DNA of 64,000 nt, from contig CM070613.1 of NCBI GenBank assembly GCA_036346395.1, positions 21,260,818 through 21,324,817 on the forward strand, given 5' to 3'. Both the position numbers and the translations under genes were made by a program. The stretch is from Hsuehochloa calcarea. Taxonomy: Eukaryota; Streptophyta; Magnoliopsida; Poales; Poaceae. Positions 54,137-64,000 of this stretch are shown in pieces (position 1 is the first letter of the stretch; each line of letters opens with the position of its first letter). The notes beneath the pieces were generated by a model. It was not told the origin of the DNA. It did no database searches and was given only the letters and a program-made list of their open reading frames with translations.

Positions 54137-55930
54137 TGTGGATTTCATGGGGATATGTTCCAGATCTTAGGATGATGTGACAATTGGCAATGGCGTTTAC
54201 GGTTTGTCGTTTCACGTGTTTTCGACAAAGTTCTGAGCTTCTTTGACAGGCGGTCCGACCGGTCCTTGCGGCGGTCCCGGTCCCAAATCGGTCCGGCCGG
54301 CCATGTGGGCGGATCGGACCGCGGTGACCTAAAAGTACTCAAAGCAGTGGGCCAAAAATAGGTGTTGTAGGCAAGTGAGGGATCCCAATGCACTTGGTCT
54401 CATAATTTTGGAGTCTCGATAAAAAGTTCTATTGGTTAAAGTTTCCGATAGGTTTGGATTTTGAGGGTTGAAATTCGGCTAAGTCCCAAGGCGGTCCGGC
54501 CGCTCACGAGGAGCGGTCCGACCGCCAGAAGCGGTCCGGCCGCTCACCGAGCGGTCGGACCGGTATTGACTTGAACGTCGGCCAACCGTGGCGATGTTGA
54601 TTGGTTAGGTCAAAGTCATTGATATCGTGGCATATGGTTTGCATGATGCATGTTTTGACTAACATGGGTCAAGTTGTGAAGAACTTGTTCCCGAATTCGT
54701 GTTTGCTTGTCTGTGGTTGTGCAGGTTGCTTGGTGGTCAACGACGGTCAACGGCGAGGAGGATCGGGACTAGACTTGGAGAGTTGAGGTCGAGCGATCAA
54801 CGATGCGGGTGAGGTCAACGACTCAAGCGTGACACAAGATGGACAAGGGTGACCTATTGGCAAATCCATGGTGCATGGTGAAGCGGTTTAGGTCAAAAGG
54901 TTAAAGACGGCGCTTTGCGAAGCGTGCGTGTGTGACCCGTTTGTTAGTGGGCCTTAACGGGAGCCTAATTGAGTCAAACCCTAGAAGTTCTAGGCCTCCA
55001 CTATAAATAGGAGGAGGTGGTGGCTGCACCCCTCACTCTCGCTGTTTTTCACCTCTTTTGTTGCTTGCAAAACCCTAATTGGCTTAGGGGGAGTTGAGGT
55101 GGAGGCTAGGGCTTTTCATGGTTTGAGGAGAATTTCGTGATCTTGGATTGACCACTGATCCATGATGGTGTGGGTGTAATCCAGCGACGATCACGTTCTT
55201 AATCTATGCAAGGTTTGCTTTAGATAAGTCTCTTTTCGTTCTTGCTTTCGATTTCGTGATTTTAGGGATTTCTTTGATCCGCGAGTTTGTGATTGATTCT
55301 TTCACGTGAATTAGCTTGCTGTGATATGTGTGAATCTATCTAGCATCATGTTGATCATCAATCTCTCACGAACAAGTATTAGGATCAAGTTTTCGTTCTT
55401 GCCCGGTTTTAGACCTTCTGTTAATCAATTGGCAATTGCTCAAGATCTTTCCAAGAATTATCATAATATTCAATTGGAATAGGTCCTCAATAGCATAGAG
55501 AAGGTGTATGCAAAGTTTCATAAAGATTGGAGTTGAGAATCAAAAGTTTCACCTAATTGCAACTTCGTCATCGGGGTGATTTCTTGTTGCGGATCGGTTA
55601 CGGAGTCGGCGGTCGGACCACCGTCGTCACCGGTCAGACCGATTTTGGAGCGGTTCGACCGTCAGCACAACAGCGGTCCGACCGCCCGGCAATCGGTCCG
55701 ACCGGTTGGGTCCAGCGGTCAGACCGCCCGTGCTGTGAGTTTGCAATATTAGTTGATTTTGTTATTTTGCTTAGGGGATTTAATTGGATTCAATACTAGT
55801 CTTCCGCTGTACTGGTTTATTGATCTTCATAGCTTCATCATAGCTATTGGAGTGAAATTGTGTTGAATTCATTATTTGGAAAAAGTGGCGTGCTCTATTC
55901 ACCCCCTCTAGTCGCCTTTTCGGTCCAACA
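54137..55930 (+). repeat. 5' LTR of the copia element, 1794 bp
   Basis: It starts TGTGGATTTCATGGGGATAT and ends CGGTCCAACA, immediately before the primer binding site. CGGTCCGACCG-type motifs cluster at 54250-54560 and 55600-55735. A CTATAAATAG TATA box at about 55000 and a transcribed-leader-like CTCACTCTCGC follow. The same LTR family supplies the insertions at 1, 1989, 18830 and 43173. Confidence 0.9.
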
Positions 55931-55932
55931 AG

Positions 55933-55944
55933 TGGTATCAGAGC
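55933..55944 (+). other. Primer binding site of the copia element
   Basis: TGGTATCAGAGC, two bases after the LTR, is complementary to the 3' end of plant initiator tRNA-Met, the standard copia primer. Confidence 0.92.
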
Positions 55945-55989
55945 TCGGTTAGTTCAATCTTGATCTTAACCGGTCACTGAACTTTGACG

Positions 55990-57965
55990 ATGGATAAGTT
56001 TTCTACTAACCGCAAATCTTCGATGGGCACGACTATGCCTATTGGAAGAATCGTATGCGAGTCTTTCTTGAGAGCGAGGGACAAGCTATTTGGGATGTTG
56101 TTAGAGCCCCGCTGATTATTCCTGAAATTGCTACAGCTGATTCTGCGATTCTTTTGGCTAACAACAATAAGGCTAAGAATCTTTTATATGGTGCACTTGG
56201 TAGACAAGAATATGATAGAATTTGTAATCTTTCAACTGCGCATGAAATTTGGAACACTCTCGAAACATATCATGAGGGTTCGTCCCAAATCAAAAAGGTC
56301 GCCAAGCAGTTTACAAGCGTGAATACAATAAATTCGAGATGCGTCTGAGAGAGCATCGATGACATTTTCATCGCTTTAATAAAGTAATTAATCAAATGAA
56401 AGTCGTTGATATTGAATATTCTCAATCTGAAAATGCCACCCATCTCTTGGCTGCAATCAACACCAAGGAGTGGGAGATGAAGGTTACTGCTATAGAGGAA
56501 AATGTTGATCTTTCAAGTCTTACTTTAGAATTGCTTTATAGTAAACTCAAGACTCATGAAATTAAAAGAGTTGATCATCCCAAGAAAGATAATTTAGCTT
56601 TGGTAGCGGATCCTCTCAAAAGACTTTTGATGACTCTTTTGAATCTTCTTCGGATTTTCATTTGCTTGTTTATCCGCTATTCATGAAGAGGAGCTTGAAA
56701 GTATTCTCAAAGCAGAGTTAGCTCTTCTAGCTAAAAATTCACACGGGCCTACAATAATGTGAGAAACAAAAGAGAGGTGGTCCGGTGACATGCTATGAAT
56801 GTGGTGAGCTCAATCATATCCGGCAAATTGCCCCAAGTGAAAGGTAAGAGCAATCATAAGGAAGGAAAGCCGACTTGGAAGAAGCCTCCTTTCAACAAAT
56901 CAAGGTATGAGGCTAATAAGCTTGTGAAGGTCGCTCAGGGTCCTTGCCGCTTTGAGGATCAATCCTTGAGCGATGTGGATACCGGGAGTGAGGAGGACAA
57001 GGAGGGGAGATCCTCAAGGCAAAAGAAAGGGAAGGCCAAAGACTTCACCGGCATGTGCTTCATGGTGACACGGACGACATTGATGATAATGAGGTATCTT
57101 TTTCTTATGATGAGCTTTACGCTAAATATGATTCTATAGTTGAGCAATTGCTTAGTCAAGATGAAGCGCTAGAATTTGTCATGACAAAAAATAAGAAATT
57201 AAAGTCAAAGATTAGCAAACTGAAAGTAGAGCTTAAAAATGCTAAGACTCTTGAACTCGATGAATGTTTATCTTGTCATGCTATGCATTGAAATTACCAA
57301 GTTACAATCTGCTCATAATATTTCTGTACAACAACTTGAGAATGCTAGATCTGAACTAAATGAAATTAAAAGTGCTCCTTGTGAAAAATGTTTAGAATCT
57401 AGTAAATTGATTGCTTTTGATGTATTTGATTCTAGCCCTTGCACTTCATGTTTAGAAAAGAGCGTGAAATCAAAGATATCTTAGAAGTCGCTAGAGTCAA
57501 ATATGCTAAGCTTAAGGACAATATTGAAAATACTACTTGTGCTTCATGTTCCACTCTTAAGCTTGAAATTACTTTGTATAAGGAGAAATCTATGAATAAA
57601 ACTTGTGATGCTTGTGTTAACTTGAGAAAAGAAAATGCTTACCTTCATGATACATTAGAGAAATTTTCTAAAGGTAAGAAACAATTAAACATGATTCTTG
57701 ACAAGTCTAAAACTCCTTATAAGAAGCAAGGTTTAGGATTCAATTCTTTTCAAGACAATTCAAACCCAAAAGTCATTCAAGTCTTGGAAAAAGGTTTAAT
57801 TGAATTCAAAACCCAACTCGCAAAAACACTTTTAAATCTGCGGTTTTGCCCAACCTTGTATTAATTCAAATGGTGCTTCTTCTAGTGGTACCAAGTACCA
57901 TTGCACTTATTGCAAGAAAGGTGGGCATTTGATTGAATTCTATTGGCGTAGGTTGAAAAATGATA
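55990..57965 (+). pseudogene. Copia gag
   Basis: Begins MDKFSTNRK (55990), shifts one frame, then reads IFDGHDYAYWKNRMRVFLE and RIYDRICNLSTAHEIWNTL-like residues, the plant copia gag N-terminus. 57050-57860 is a Cys-containing coiled-coil-like region (CEKCLESSKL, CDACVNLRKENAYLHDTLE). 57895-57955 reads CTYCKKGGHLIEFYW, a CCHC knuckle whose last Cys is Tyr. Several frameshifts and stops. The protein would build the virus-like particle. Confidence 0.82.
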
Positions 57966-58163
57966 GGAAAAATTTTGATAGAATTTCATTCATGCAACCT
58001 AGAGCTTCTATGAGACATGGTAACACTGAAAAGAATAAACCTGGATTAGGATTTTTCTCTCATGCAAATCATTATGTTTCTAAATATCCTAATTCTAATG
58101 TTTATCGATTTGGTGGTCGACCATTTGGTGATCCGGTCGACTGTTTTGGTCACGATCGACCGC

Positions 58164-58947
58164 CTTGACAACGCCGGATCGGGCCGCGCATGGACAGTTT
58201 AAGTCTCACTTTAAATTAAACATTGCTCATAACCGAATTTTAGATGAAATCAAGGATAGTACTTCTGGTTTGTATACTCCTTGCAGACGTGTGTCTCAGT
58301 ACTGGATTCCTAAATCTTGTTTATCTAACCCCAGTATTGAGACACATCGTTCCTTTGTTCCTTGATTTTCAGGATTACCGTGGAAAGGGAAGAACACGTG
58401 GTTCGTGGACTCCGGGTGTTCACGCCACATGACCGGAAACTCAAAATGGTTCACCTCTTTCACGCGGGCAACAGGTGATGACTTCATCACCTTTGGAGAT
58501 GATACACAAGGGTGAATTGAAGGAACAGGATCAATTAGGGTGAACAACAAATTCATTCTAAAGGATGTCGCTCTTGTGGACAAGCTTAGGTATAATCTCC
58601 TTTCTGTTTCTCAGCTTCTTGATGATGGCTATGAGACTGTTTTTAAGAAAAATGCTTGCCATGTGCTTGATTCTACTGGTGATCTTGTTTTTGGAATCTC
58701 TAGAGTTGGTAGAATTTTTGGAGCTGATTTTTCAGAATCTCTTGCTGGATCTCTTAAATGTTTGCTTACATCTTCTTCTGATTTCTGGCTTTGGCATCGA
58801 CGTTTGGGGCACATTGGTTTTGATCATCTGACACGAGTTAGCAACCTTGATCTCATGAGAGGTTTGCCCAAACTCAAAGTCATCAAGGATGTTGATGTGC
58901 GCTCAGTAGGCATGGCAAACAAGTTGCCGCCTCACACCCTTACGTGA
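58164..58947 (+). pseudogene. Copia protease region and GAG-pre-integrase domain
   Basis: 58390-58440 reads NTWFVDSGCSRHMT, the copia aspartic protease active site (Asp-Ser-Gly). After a stop in the intervening region, 58540-58947 reads LRYNLLSVSQLLDDGYETVF and FWLWHRRLGHIGFDHLTRVS, the GAG-pre-integrase domain. Confidence 0.85.
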
Positions 58948-58959
58948 CTATGGTTATGG

Positions 58960-59512
58960 TGACGGACGGGACGGTTGCTTCATATGGATCTTGTTGGTCT
59001 GCTAGAGTCCGTCGATCGGTGGAAAATGGTATATTCTTGTCATAGTCGATGATCTTTCTAGATATACTTGGGTGTTCTTTCTTACTTCAAAAGATGAAGC
59101 TTTTGGTTATTTTCATGACCTTGTTCTTCGTTTGGCTTCTGAGCTTCCTAGTGCTTTGAGAGCGATTCGCAGTGATAATAGCACGGAGTTCAAAAATGCT
59201 TCTTTTGCTTCTTTTTGTGCTGAGCGTGGTATTGAGCATCAGTTCTCCTCTCCACACGTCCCTCAACAAAATAGCGTGGTGGAAAGGAAGAATAGGACCT
59301 TGGTCGAAATGGCTAGGACAATGCTAGATGAGTATAGCACACCGAGGAGATTTTGGGCCGAAGCTATTGCTACTGCTTGCCATATTGCAAATCGTGTCTT
59401 TTTTAGACCTTCTTTAGGCAAGACTCCTTATGAGCTTCGTTTTGGTAGAAAACCCTCATTTCGCATTTTGAGTTTTGGATCAAAATGTTTTATTCTTAAG
59501 ACAGCAACTTAG
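58960..59512 (+). pseudogene. Copia integrase core
   Basis: After a disordered start, 59072-59512 reads AIRSDNSTEFKNASFASFCA with the second catalytic Asp, then HQFSSPHVPQQNSVVERKNR with the catalytic Glu, and FWAEAIATACHIANRVFFRP. The first catalytic Asp lies in the out-of-frame stretch near 59045 (IVDDLSRYTWVF). Stops flank the readable block. Confidence 0.88.
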
Positions 59513-59819
59513 ATAAATTTGAATCAAGAACTTTTGATGGGTTATTTCGGGTTATCCTGCTCATTCGAGGGTTTTCGGTTTTTAATCTCGAGACTAACAT
59601 TATTCAGGAGACTTGTAATGTTTCTTTTGATGAGACTAGCCCTGGAGCTAGATCAATTGCTGCAGATGATTTACAGGTGACAGAGAGCATTTTTGTGGAG
59701 GAAGATGAGGACGAAGCTAATATCATTCCTTCATCTGCTGCTACTGAAGCGCCCATATTAATACAAGAACCTGCTACATCTACTTCACCTTCAGTTGAGG
59801 CTCCTGCTGCATCTTCATC

Positions 59820-61037
59820 ATCGTGAGTACTGCGGAGGTCGAAGAAACGGTATCTCACCCGGGCGCTCCACTTCGCATTCAGAGACAGCATCCTCCGGAA
59901 CAGATAATAGGTAATCTACATGAGCGAGTCACTCGCTCCAGGTATAATGATCCAAATCTCTACTCTCATTCGGCTTTTGTTGCTTCTTTTGAAGCCCGCG
60001 ATATATCACATGCTTTATCTGATTCTAGCTGGGTAAATGCCATGCATGAGGAGTTAGAAAATTTTGAAAGAAACAAAGTTTGGAACCTAGTAGAACCTCC
60101 TAGTGGTCTTAATGTTATAGGAACCCGTTGGGTGTTTAAGAATAAACAAGGTGAGGATGGTTCTGTGGTTAGAAATAAGGCCGATTAGTAGCTCGGGGTT
60201 TGACCAAGTTGAGGGGTTAGATTTTGATGAGACATTTGCTCTGTTGCTAGACTAGAAGCCATTCGATTCTCGCTTGCTTTTGCTGCATCAAAAGGTTTTA
60301 AATTATATCAGATGGATGTTAAAAGTGCCTTTTTAAATGGTTTCATAGATGAGGAAGTGTATGTTAAGCAACCCCCTGGTTTTGAGGATCCTAAATATTC
60401 AAATCGTGTTTTCAAGCTATCTAAAGCATTGTATGGTCTTAAACAAGCCCCTAGAGCACGGTATGATAGACTTAAGACCTTCTTGCTTAAAAATAATTTT
60501 GAGATGGGTAAAGTGGATAAAACTCTATTCATTCTTAGGCGTGACAATGACTTCCTGCTTGCTCAAATTTACGTAGAAGATATTATTTTTGGTGGTTCCT
60601 CTAATGCTCTTGTTTCGACTTTTCGACACTATGTCGTGGAATTTGAGATGAGTATGATGGGAGAGCTTAATTACTTTTGGGACTTCAAATCAAGCAATGC
60701 AAGGAAGGAACTTTCATCCATCGGACAAAGTACACTAAAGATCTACTCAAGCGCTTCAACATGGGTATTGCAAGCCAATTCCACTCCCATCGCAACTCGA
60801 TCGTTTTGGATCCGGATGAGGAAGGAGAAGTCGTGGATCAACGCGAGTACCGCAAACATGATCGGCTCCCTCAGATTTGTGACCTCGAGACGGACATTCA
60901 TTTCACGGTATGCCTTTGTGCATGATTTCAGCGTCTCGAGAACTTCCCATCGCCAAGCCGTTAAGCGCATATTCGGTATTTACACTCTACCCTCTTATAT
61001 GGCATTTGGTATTCATGCTCTTGACTTTGTCCATTAG
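59820..61037 (+). pseudogene. Copia reverse transcriptase
   Basis: 60010-60188 reads WVNAMHEELENFERNKVWNL and GTRWVFKNKQGEDGSVVRNK. 60312-60660 reads MDVKSAFLNGFIDEEVYVKQ, PPGFEDPKYSNRVFKLSKAL and YGLKQAPRAR. The catalytic YVDDIIFG appears as YVEDIIFG (about 60570), losing one Asp. Frameshifts at about 60185 and 60690 break the frame. Confidence 0.88.
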
Positions 61038-61069
61038 AGGTTTTTGATTCGATTTTGCGGTGTCGGTTA

Positions 61070-61500
61070 GATAGGAAGAGTACCTCAAGCACTGTCACTT
61101 CCTAGGCACTTCTCTTGTATCTTGGTCTTCTAGGAAGGTCTTACATTGCACAATCCATCTTTGAAGCGGAGTATGTAGTCTTTGCTAGTTCTTTGAGCTT
61201 GATTTTGTGGATGACGTCCACTTTGAAAGATTATGGGTTAAACTTTGCTAGTGTTCCTCTTTTTGTGATAACACTTCTGCTATTAATATTGCTAAAAACC
61301 CAGTGCAACATTCTAGGACTAAGCACATAGACATTCGCTTTCACTTCCTTAAAGATCATGTCGAAAAAGGTGATATTGTGATGCACTTCGTAGAGTCCGA
61401 AGCTCAATTGGCAGATATTCTCACAAAGCCTTTAGATCAAACCAGGTTTTCCTCTTTGAGAAGCGAGTTAGGGGTAATTTATCCCTATGGGTTGGTTTGA
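61070..61500 (+). pseudogene. Copia RNase H
   Basis: 61115-61500 reads SIFEAEYVVFASSLSLILWM, then HIDIRFHFLKDHVEKGDIVM and AQLADILTKPLDQTRFSSLR, the standard end of plant copia polyproteins. One frame change separates the halves. The stop at 61498 ends pol. Confidence 0.85.
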
Positions 61501-63310
61501 GGGGGAGTTTGATCTTTTCTGATCTTTCCTTGTTCTTTTGATCTTTTATTGTTCTTTTTCTGAACTTAGTGATCTTTTTGAACTTTTTAGTTTTTAGGCT
61601 TTTTAATTGCATCTCATTGTGTCATATTGCATTCATATGAAAAATCCAACAAGTGGTTACAACAAGTGGTATGAAAAATCCAAAAAGATGCATTGTAATA
61701 TAAGATTTTCTGCTTATTTAAAAAAAAATTGATGAAGCTTTGCCTATTACCCTTTGGAGCTTTTGTATTTCAATTCTTGCTCAATGTCATGTCTAGTTCT
61801 TTGACTTGCTAGAATTATCATGCTTTTACATGTGTAGCTAAGTCTTTGCTATATGAGCTAGAACTTTTTAAACAACTCAAACTAAGAAATTGCAATTTGT
61901 GGATGTTTTAGCGAGTTGCGCAATTAGTGCTCCTCTTGTGACATTGGCCTGTCGAATTGCTTTGTTAGCTCTTTGATCTAAAATTGACCATTACTTGAGC
62001 TTTTGTGTTCTTGAGATTCTAAAGCGCTCATGTGAAAATGAAAATCAAGATTGTCTTATGCTTAAATTGTGCCAAACTATTCTTACGAGACTGCTTGTCA
62101 AATGACATGAACTTGGAGATAGTTTGATGAACCAGACGATCTCATGGGGACTGCTTGTCAATAATAACATGAACCTCAAGATTTATCGCCCCGGTAGAAG
62201 CTTAGAAAGAGTTTGTGGATGGCTCCTAGTCCAGGATCTTCTTTACTAAGATATACCTTTAATCAACTTTTGGTCGAAGCTTAGGATGAGTTTGTGGATG
62301 GCTCCTAGTCCAGGATCTTGTCACTAAGTTAGATCATTAGTCAACTTCAATATTCAACGCAAATGAGAAAAATGTTGACAATTGGGCGTTTACAAAATAT
62401 TGAGCAAAATGATTCAATACGGGACTTGATTGACTCTTAATGTGGTCTTTGTTAGATTTTTGATCTCACTTTGACATTTTGACATGGCCAATTTCACTTT
62501 AGGATCCCTGTTGATGAACTTGCTGAATTTGAAGCGTTGCTTAAATTGATCAAATCTACTGCTTTACTTTTGAGCCTTTGTGTTTAGCTTTGATATATAT
62601 GTCTTACCATGATCTTGTTAGCGCTGTCAGGCTTGATATGTTGTTTGTGCAATATTAGAGATACTAGCTTGTTCTTTTGGGTAATCTCCAAAGCTTCTTG
62701 TAATAAAAAATTGTAAAATATAAAAAAAATGAAGCCACTCCATTGCACTTCATGCATATTCCTCTTTATGCTTCGTTTGTTTCTGCTTCTTTCTTTATTC
62801 CATATTTGCTATCTCTGGATGAGAGGAAGGCGTGATTCCTTGATGAATCCATTGTCAAAGGGGGTGAAGATGTGTTAAATGAGAAGAGAAGATGTGTTAA
62901 TGAGAATATATTTCCTTGTTGGGGGAGAAGTTTATACAAAGGGGAGAAACTGAAAATTTGAAAATTGAGGATCATAGTGAGGGGGAGTTCTTGAGTTGCA
63001 TTCTTATTGTCTTATTGAATATTCTGAACTTGAATTGCATTCTTTTATCCTCACAATGATCATAGGTCAATTGAACAATTGTTCTTTCATATGGACCTTA
63101 TGTGAGAATTTTGACCCTTTTCTGAAAATCAAAGTTTTTATGCTTTCTTTTGCCTTGTCTCACATGCCTATACTATTCTGATGCCAGCTTGGTCATTTAC
63201 ATTGCTTTTTCTTGCTTATGGACCAAGTTGTGCCTTTGTGCGAAAACTGCGAGTAAACTCGTTTTCAAACCTCTTACTTACATTTTACGGATAATTGCCA
63301 ATGTGTTCAT
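61501..63310 (+). other. Long non-coding 3' region of the copia element
   Basis: About 1.8 kb between the pol stop and the 3' LTR. It starts with a purine tract (GAGGGGGAGTTTG) that resembles the one near 62982 (GAGGGGGAGTTCTTG). It contains a local duplication (62192-62349). No envelope-like reading frame was recognised, although some related copia lineages carry one here. Confidence 0.65.
62192..62349 (+). repeat. About 79-bp tandem duplication
   Basis: 62192-62270 and 62271-62349 share GAAGCTTAG, then GAGTTTGTGGATGGCTCCTA and GTCCAGGATCTT, in order, with scattered differences. It lies in the copia 3' non-coding region. Confidence 0.8.
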
Positions 63311-63320
63311 CAAGGGAGAT
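63311..63320 (+). other. Polypurine tract before the 3' LTR
   Basis: CAAGGGAGAT directly precedes the TGTGGATTTC start of the 3' LTR; it would prime plus-strand synthesis. Confidence 0.7.
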
Positions 63321-64000
63321 TGTGGATTTCATGGGGATATGTTCCAGATCTTAGGATGATGTGACAATTGGCAATGGCGTTTACGGTTTGTCGTTTCACG
63401 TGTTTTCGACAAAGTTCTGAGCTTCTTATCGATGTGGGCGGTCCGACCGGTCCTTGCATCGGCGGTCCGACCGGTCCCAAATCGGTCGGACCGGCCATGT
63501 GGGCGGATCGGACCGCGTGACCTAAAGTACTCAAAGCAGTGGGCCAAAAATAGGTGTTGTAGGCAAGTGAGGATCCCAATGCACTTGGTCTCATGATTTT
63601 GGAGTCTCGATAAAAGTTCTATTGGTTTAAAGTTTCCAGTAGGTTTGGATTTTCGGGGTTGAAATTCGGCTAAGTCCCAAAGGCGGTCCGACCGCTCACG
63701 AGGAGCGGTCCGACCGGCCAGAAGCGGTCCGACCGCCACCTGGGCGGTCGGACCGGTATTGACATGAACGTCGGCCAACCGTGGCGATGTTGATTGGTTA
63801 GGTCAAAGTCATTGGTATCGTGGCATATGGTTTGCATGATGCATGTTTTGACTAACATGGGTCAAGTTGTGAAGAACTTGTTCCCGAATTCGTGTTTGCT
63901 TATGCGTGGTTGTGCGAGGTTGCTTGGTGGTCAACGACGGTCAACGGCGAGGAGGATCGGGACTAGACTTGGAGAGTTGAGGTCCATAACGATCAACGAT
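63321..64000 (+). repeat. 3' LTR of the copia element (first 680 bp)
   Basis: Nearly identical to 54137-54820. Differences concentrate in the GC-rich motif cluster: this copy has about eight clear CGGTCSGACCG cores where the 5' LTR has degraded ones. It is truncated by the window end. Confidence 0.92.

Larger units (their letters stand above)
54137..64000 (+). mobile_element. Ty1/copia retrotransposon (3' end beyond the window)
   Basis: 5' LTR 54137-55930, primer binding site, gag, protease, integrase, RT, RNase H, a 1.8-kb non-coding 3' region, purine tract, and the first 680 bp of the 3' LTR. Integrase preceding RT marks copia; the 3' spacer with AAAGGGGGTGAAG-type segments recalls Maximus/SIRE-like elements. 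Multiple stops and frameshifts suggest an inactive copy. It is inserted in a gypsy integrase. The right flank and target duplication lie outside the window. Confidence 0.92.

Overview
The window looks like repeat-dense nuclear DNA from a grass (Poaceae), probably the rice lineage or a close relative. The evidence is several nested plant LTR retrotransposons with the initiator tRNA-Met binding site, CACTA, hAT and Mutator-like DNA transposons, a Tourist-like MITE, long AT-rich spacers, and small intron-bearing genes with GT-AG splice sites. There are no operons, ribosome binding sites or bacterial features. Species assignment is inference; no marker gene was recognised.

Layout. 1-9423: a decayed CACTA transposon on the minus strand. 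Its transposase is split by a solo LTR (1989-3872) and by a rearranged LTR element (4982-7807), and another LTR enters its left end. 9424-12784: the gag, protease and partial RT of a Ty3/gypsy element (minus) with its 5' LTR and primer binding site. 12785-20087: spacer with a gypsy integrase fragment, small LTR pieces, a possible foldback region and a clean 232-bp MITE. 20088-20555, 30754-31622 and 34717-34744: three members of an unrecognised family of small multi-exon genes. The first two have complete exon chains; for the third only a promoter and first exon are seen. Between the first two lies a gypsy element (22104-29091) with matching target duplications. 34745-43172: mostly decayed LTRs and spacer with duplications. 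43173-45779: a solo LTR. 46062-51358: a hAT remnant carrying inside it a 4.4-kb Mutator-like element (46850-51230) with about 0.55-kb terminal inverted repeats, a perfect 9-bp target duplication and a decayed plant-mobile-domain gene. 52788-54136: part of a minus-strand gypsy pol. It is interrupted by a Ty1/copia element (54137 to beyond the window end) with 1.8-kb LTRs full of a GC-rich near-palindrome.

The only likely cellular genes are the small family. They encode short proteins of about 69 and 106 residues with repeated Tyr-Tyr-x-Gly-x-Pro segments, each on its own phase-1 exon, and a last exon of exactly 37 nt giving a Lys-Cys...Cys tail. Nearly everything else is transposon sequence with stops and frameshifts. 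The nesting order can be read from target duplications: CACTA hit by two LTR elements; probable gypsy LTR hit by hAT, which was hit by the Mutator-like element; gypsy pol hit by copia.
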